Origin: Ichthyophis bannanicus
Lineage: Eukaryota > Chordata > Amphibia > Gymnophiona > Ichthyophiidae
Direction of reading: 5' to 3'
NCBI GenBank assembly: GCA_033557465.1
Contig: CM066048.1
Location: 18,018,305 to 18,082,304 of the forward strand
DNA length: 64,000 bases
Shown here: positions 62,588-64,000 of the stretch, piece after piece
Layout: each line of letters opens with the position of its first letter
How positions within the stretch are numbered: the first letter of the stretch is position 1
Position numbers and translations under genes: made by a program
Notes under the pieces: generated by a model
Database searches by the model: none
What the model saw: only the letters and a program-made list of their open reading frames with translations
Told to the model about the DNA's origin: nothing

Positions 62588-63482
62588 TTATTTATTTATT
62601 TTATTTATTTATTTAACAATCTCTTATATACCGCAGCTTCCTAAGATCAGCTGCGGTTCACAAATAACAACAGGCAACAAATCATGGATTTGTTTTACAT
62701 ATAACGTCATATAACTATAACCAATGTACAGTAAACAGAAATGTTGAACAGATAGCACTGAACAGTGCAACACTATATACATTATGTACATTAACATTAT
62801 ATTATTAAATACATATACAAGTTATGTGGGATATAATCATTATGAGTAGTACAGATGCAGATAGGGCAGGATTTCTTTTCTGTTATAGTGAGATGTAGAT
62901 AAAACTGTTTAGCCTTTGTCTAATTCTTTTGATGGCTGTTCTATAGTGTTGTAGTGCATTGTAAAGAGGTGTGTTTTCAGTTTTTTTCGGAATTCATTAA
63001 TCTCTGTTAATATTCTTAGTTCAACAGGGAGGGAATTCCAGGCTGTTGGGGCTGCATGTGAGAACGCTCTGTTGTTTGTTGCTTTATTTGTTTTTATGAA
63101 ATCTATGGGGGTTTTAAGTTTGTTTAGTTGATTTTTTCTTTGAGTAGGTTTTGGATGTTCTTTGGTAATTAAGTTACTTAAAGTAGATGGTGTCAAATCA
63201 AATAGTGATTTAAATACTGTTATTAGTGTTTTATATGTTATTCGGTTTTGAATTGGAAGCCAGTGAAGGGATGCTAGAATTGGTGTTATATGTTGATGAG
63301 AGTGTGTTTTTGTTATTATCCTAGCTGCTGAGTTTTGTGCGAGTTGCAGTCTTTTGATGTTTTGTTTTGATGTGCCTAATAATATAAGGTTCGCAAAATC
63401 AAAGTGGGGGGTTATAGTGGCTTGGATTATACTGATAAAATCATGTATGTAAACAAGAGGTCTAAGTTGTTTAAGTATTTTA
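62588..63482 (-). mobile_element. L2 LINE 3' part in DIRS copy E
   Basis: Minus strand: 'ILASLHWLPIQNRITYKTLI' near 63285-63225, then a 95-codon frame 63196-62909 with 'AAPTAWNSLPVELRILTEIN' and FRKKLKTHLF, then a 3' UTR ending in a hairpin (ccgcagc ... gctgcgg, 62629-62658) and taaataaa repeats at 62588. The 6-bp repeat agggat flanks it (62582-62587, 63483-63488). Confidence 0.9.
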
Positions 63483-63488
63483 AGGGAT

Positions 63489-64000
63489 GTGGAGGAGGTT
63501 TTGCTAGCATCTCACAATGGATTCCACCAGGTGGGTGTATGCCTTCAAGTGGTGCAGGTTCTTGGTCGAGTGTGCTGAGAGGGGCTTCAAACTTTTCTCC
63601 TCCTCCGGTGCTGCAGTACCTGCTGCACCTTTCCAGTTCTGGCCTGAAGTCTAACTCGCTCAGGGTACACCTCAGCTGTGCTGGCATTGCATCATCATTT
63701 GATTGAGAGGCAACTCCTGTCTGCCCATCCTCTTGAGAGCTACTTCATGAGGGGTCTCTTGCTCACTCCGCCTCTCATCTGTCCATCCACAGTGGTGTGG
63801 GATTTGAATATGTTCTTGGTAAGCTCATGGCTCCACCTTTCCAACTGATTGTTTCTTGTCACTTCAAGTACCTTTCCTAAAAAGTGATCTTCCTTGTAGC
63901 GCTCATGTCTGTGTGCCGTGTCAGTGAGCTGCAGGTAATGGTGGTTCATACCCTCTATAGCCAGTTTCATCGGAACAGGGTGGTTCTTCGCACTCACCCT
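63489..64000 (+). pseudogene. DIRS tyrosine recombinase, N-terminal part (copy E), cut by window end
   Basis: Matches copy D from VEEVILAS (63490) through the SAM-like domain (TVLQYLLHLSSSGLKSNSLR at about 63606-63665) to the Arg region, readable near 63905-63935 as a changed VSELQ block. Frames are broken. HxxR and Tyr would lie beyond base 64000. Confidence 0.82.

Larger units (their letters stand above)
52316..64000 (+). mobile_element. DIRS-like retrotransposon, copy E (runs off window), heavily nested
   Basis: Left terminus at 52316, leader to 52650, then DIRS copy F inserted (52651-57817), gag from 57906, a 918-bp insert in gag, the rest of gag, RT, a CR1 nest in place of RNase H, an L2 insert, and the start of the recombinase at the window end. 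It is as diverged as copies A and B. Confidence 0.88.

Noticed and set aside
1..64000. Endogenous retrovirus or LTR retrotransposon
   Set aside because: No direct long terminal repeats, no protease, integrase or envelope motifs; the RT-bearing elements are DIRS, Penelope or LINE by motif and structure.

Overview
This window looks like a repeat-saturated vertebrate intergenic region, most likely amphibian. A caecilian or another large-genome amphibian is my best guess, based on several DIRS-type tyrosine-recombinase retrotransposons next to Penelope-like, CR1, L2, L1-type, hAT and mariner sequences. I found no host protein-coding gene, rRNA, functional tRNA, CRISPR array or bacterial-style operon. 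Nearly everything I can name is a transposable element or a fragment of one, and much of it is nested.

Layout. 1-5449: DIRS copy A, cut by the window start, with a CR1 in its internal complementary region (ICR). 5450-9979: old sequence with a fold-back repeat and two L2 LINE remnants. 9980-15196 and 15197-18671: DIRS copies B and C, head to tail; C has lost about 2 kb. 18672-27155: a Penelope-like element (PLE1) whose GIY-YIG domain is split by a second PLE in reverse orientation, itself split by a hAT-like element with a long palindrome; PLE1 also carries two tRNA-derived SINEs and a CR1. 27174-38353: an L1-clade LINE on the minus strand, flanked by an 18-bp target duplication and split by DIRS copy D (31143-36912). 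D is the best-preserved autonomous DIRS here.

38520-44475: two degraded copies of a second DIRS lineage, interrupted by SINEs and a CR1 tail. 44481-46457: a LINE tail, a hAT-like MITE and a mariner remnant. 46870-51895: a long degraded CR1/L3-type LINE broken by SINEs, an L2 and unclassified inserts. 52316-64000: DIRS copy E, running off the window and interrupted by DIRS copy F (52651-57817), a 918-bp element with inverted repeats, a CR1-in-CR1 nest and an L2.

The autonomous DIRS copies share one plan: terminal inverted repeat, Gag with a Cys/His-rich N-terminus, RT-RNase H, an overlapping tyrosine recombinase (YR), an ICR that matches the joined termini, and the second terminal repeat. The most unusual object is copy F. 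It keeps terminal repeats, ICR and a 756-codon open gag, but no recognisable RT, RNase H or YR, so it looks like a gag-only, non-autonomous DIRS that would need enzymes supplied in trans. All family assignments come from reading motifs and comparing copies within the window; no database search was possible.
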